Source: Amblyomma americanum
Lineage: Eukaryota > Arthropoda > Arachnida > Ixodida > Ixodidae
Reading direction: 5' to 3'
Assembly: GCF_052857255.1 (NCBI RefSeq)
Contig: NC_135500.1
Span: 52,105,272 to 52,169,271, forward strand
Length of the DNA: 64,000 nucleotides
Below the pieces are notes generated by a model. The model did not search any database. It was not told where the DNA came from and saw only the letters and a list, made by a program, of their open reading frames with translations. The first letter of the stretch is position 1. Each line of letters opens with the position of its first letter. The position numbers and the translations under genes are program-made. Of this stretch, positions 61,346 to 64,000 are shown piece after piece.

Positions 61346-61626
61346 AAAGGTGTAAGCTCAGCGACAAGTGGTTTACCTTAAAAAACACTAAAATCACACT
61401 TTTTTTAAAGTGTATGACACGCACTAAGCTCTCCGCGCTTCATTCTTACGTAGACGGGCAGCCCCATGCCAGGCAATGACTTCGGGGTCAGTAAAATCAG
61501 CTAGCCGTAGGGTCTGACGATGCTGCTTCCTATACATGCGGCAACCAGCCGCGTCTTTTTCTTCCGTTGCTCCTTATCCCAAGGCTAGCGGCCACTCCGC
61601 GGCTTCTATCATCCGCCGCGGCGCAG

Positions 61627-61775
61627 CCGATAAGAGCATGGCGCATGCGCCCTTCCTTTCCTCAAAATCATCGGCGGCTAGAACGTTGTCAGCGCCAACG
61701 CCAATGAACACAGTGAACTCCGACAGGTTTCACTTTGTATATCCTGGATTATCTGAGCCAATAAACTGATTTTTT
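61627..61775. repeat. dispersed repeat, copy 2
   Basis: It is like 30950-31076 (see there), and follows the tandem repeat by about 280 bp. Short GCGCATGCGC palindromic words lie at its start. Confidence 0.7.
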
Positions 61776-63483
61776 TTGTGCCAGTGCCGTGACCTGTGTG
61801 CTTGACGGATAAAGCTCGGGGAAAAAGAGGGGATGGGGCGTTGCGTCGAACACAATATGCATTCCATCCAACGCACACCAGAACGCACCAAAAGCGCACC
61901 AGGTCGCACTTTATTTCATATCTGCGAGTGAACTCGGAATCAGATAGGGCAATCCTTAATAAAACTTGGGCTTCCTTTTACTAACCTTATCGGAAAATGC
62001 GGCGAAGAAAAACAGTAACAAAATGTGAAACAAGCGGGAGCTCTGATGCGCTGTCACGATAATAAAAACCAGGAACACGCTTGAGTTCTTCAATGGGGGC
62101 GTCCCATGCGCCAGTACAGTTTTACATACAGGCACACTTTAAGCTTTACATCGCAAGGTTCCCGCGTACAAGACGGACAGCGCCCATTCCTCTACTAGCC
62201 GGGCTGTGCTTAGAAAGGTAGGCTGAAATGTCGTTCATGCAATAAGTTATCGCAGTGTTTCACTTGTGTTCCTTTCAGAGTAATCAGGAACAGGGTGCCG
62301 CTTTTTAAAAGTATCGCGCCTGTGTCGACCGCCGTGCGCTGCTGCGCTAGAATGACCCAAGGGAGAAAAATATGCAAGGGCATTCCGTTATTCTGCTCCT
62401 GCAGTGAGCCTCCCCTGCTAGGCGGATGAGTGTGAAGCAAACCCTGCTCATAATGGGCTATCATCTGAGCCCCAAGAAGCTGCGACCCATTCTTATTTTC
62501 AGCCTGAAAAGAGCGCACATCTGCCGTAAACAGCATAGCCTGCCCAACAAACCTGCTGCAATCGTTGGTTCCTAAAAACTAATTCAATTCTCGGCGACAG
62601 CTTTCTGTTGTTATGCAGTGGACGCGGTACGTACGAGCCCGCGCCACTAGCCTACACTCAGTTTTTCGCTCGGGAGTGTAAGCTGTCGTCTCGCGCCCAT
62701 AGCTTCCACTGCATAGCCACAGAAAGCTGTGCCCGAATATAGAGGACAGTCGATGTCGGTGCTATATTTGTTACACGCTCTCGAGATGTTAAAATCCATC
62801 GCAACCGGGCCTAGCGTCGTGTTTGGAACGTTTCAAGTTTGCTCCAGCCCAGAGCCACAAACACGCAGCAGACACAACACGGGGCGAAACGCTTGAAAAA
62901 GTTTGTCACAAAACTTGCTTCGCGGGGGCTGCTCGCACAAAATAGAACACCGAAGAGACTACTTTTATTCCAGTAGCAGGATCAGTGCGCATGACTGTTC
63001 GCTCTTTTGATTTACTCTCTACTTCGTCTCGGCACCGCTGGGGGGGATCGACGCTCCCGCAATACTTTTAAATGTGAACGGCCGTACCAAAAATAAGCTT
63101 TGGTTCAACTGCTGTTGAACTTGGTTAGAGAGCGAAAGCTGAGGTGTATCGGGTAACTACACGCGACTCGGCGTCTGTAACGTTTAATGCGTTCCTGATA
63201 TCTGCCAGCACCGGAGCTCGTCGAAGCGACTGCGTTTTCATTGCCGTCCAAGTCGCCGCGGTCGTTGGCGAGAGCAGCCTCGGTAGGCGGAATTTCAAAG
63301 CGCCAATTGACGTCATGCTAATTCACGTCACATATATTGCGTTATATCGTATACGACGTCATAGCTTCAACCATTGTTTTTCTTACATTTCGCTAAATTC
63401 ATGTTCAATGTCGAGCTCAAGTTCACGTCACGTGTTTAGCACTTTTCGTTTTCCGTTGCTATAGCCGCATACATATCAACTGC
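61776..63483. other. 1.7-kb interval without recognised genes
   Basis: Contains the hairpin element at 62587-62738 and otherwise only short ORFs without known motifs. Confidence 0.5.
62587..62738. mobile_element. short hairpin element (possible MITE), ~150 bp
   Basis: The left end 62587-62622 is the reverse complement of 62704-62738: both have ACAGCTTTCTGT and TATGCAGTGGA, with a few changes. A further inner pair (AGTGTAAGCTGTCGTC region) may extend the hairpin. No ORF. Confidence 0.6.
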
Positions 63484-64000
63484 AGCCGCAGTGGCTCACT
63501 GGTTTTTGTACCCAGCAATTCTGGACGAAAGCATAGCATTTTGAGCAGGAAATCGTTTATGGACGCCATTTTTTCATATAATGAAAGATTTCACTATAAC
63601 AATGAATATATCTGCGGATCACCTGACGGCAGTTTTTTTTTCTATTCACGGTTTTGCAATTGTCAAAAGCGTTCTCCTTTTGGTTTTCTATGGCAGTCTT
63701 TACTGTTCGATGCGATCGGTAGAAACACTTTGAAAGATTTCGCTACATATCAGGACCACTACCTTCAATATTTCCGCAACAGTGTCTTACAATTTTCAAC
63801 ATTTTTGCCCCAGAAAGCTGGACTTGGGCGCTCAGCTGCTGAACCTCAAGACGCGCGAATTTCAATGGAGGCAAAATTCTAGACGCTCGTGTATTGTGCG
63901 ATGTCAGTGCATGTTAAAGAAACCCTGGTGGTCGAAATTTCCGGAGCCCCTCACTACGGCGACTCTCATAGCCTGAGTCGCTCTGGGACGTTAAACCCGC
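63484..64000 (+). mobile_element. SINE family 2, interrupted and cut by the window end
   Basis: A head fragment with an A box (GCAGTGGCTCACTGG, 63489-63503) is separated from the rest of the head and body (from about 63825: GGGCGCTCAGCTGCTG, then GATGTCAGTGCATGTTAAA and GTCGCTCTGGGACGTTAAACC) by about 320 bp of AT-rich sequence that looks inserted. The tail reaches the window end. Confidence 0.65.

Overview
The window is eukaryotic, almost certainly from a tick (Ixodida, probably a hard tick). Several copies of a tRNA-headed SINE with an (ATT)n tail match what I remember of the tick Ruka family. The rest is a dense pile of Penelope-like, LINE, Ty3/gypsy and MITE sequence, with GC-rich coding inside the elements and AT-rich DNA between them. 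I find no host protein-coding gene, no rRNA, no free-standing tRNA gene and no CRISPR array. Genus and family names of elements are inference, because no database could be searched.

Layout, 1-24.3 kb. A Penelope-like element (PLE) 3' part with a hammerhead-like motif (1-1345) and a SINE are followed by a nested block. A decayed minus-strand gypsy element (gypsy A, 1855-9150) is split by an almost intact LINE (2313-6790) whose ORF1 carries a 2A-like ribosome-skipping motif. Next to it, a decayed I-clade LINE (9151-22673) is split by a complete, very young gypsy element (gypsy B, 9200-16947: 1136-bp LTRs, GCAG target duplication, tRNA-Leu-type primer site, gag, -1 frameshift signal, pol), by a TTAA-flanked MITE, by a SINE and by a TA-flanked MITE. 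A cluster of nested SINEs and another I-clade fragment end the block.

Layout, 24.3-48.7 kb. A decayed minus-strand APE-type LINE (24277-27800) holds a SINE with an 8-bp target duplication. A LINE 3' end runs into a (CATC)n/(CGTC)n microsatellite. Two PLE copies lie head to head (31.5-34.7 kb), and similar inverted pairs of short PLE-like tails recur at 39.35-39.68 kb and 48.34-48.69 kb. A frameshifted I-clade LINE with RNase H fills 40.2-44.67 kb. The intervals between carry only short SINE pieces and nothing I recognise.

Layout, 48.7-64 kb. A complete I-clade LINE (48708-54451) has two long open, slightly overlapping ORFs and a 13-bp target duplication. Directly after it is a structure with long terminal inverted repeats (54486-59739), each arm interrupted by different retroelements. 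The end of the window holds a ~120-bp tandem repeat, a short hairpin element, a dispersed repeat shared with 30.95 kb, and a SINE.

Taken together, the genes are self-replicating parts: reverse transcriptases, APE or GIY-YIG endonucleases, an integrase and Gag/ORF1 RNA-binding proteins. The likely recently active ones are gypsy B, the I-clade LINE at 48.7 kb and the 2A-carrying LINE. The most interesting features are recoding signals (2A motif, in-frame UGA between ORF1 and ORF2, slippery site plus hairpin), the ribozyme-like PLE tail, the recurrent head-to-head PLE arrangement and the long-TIR element.
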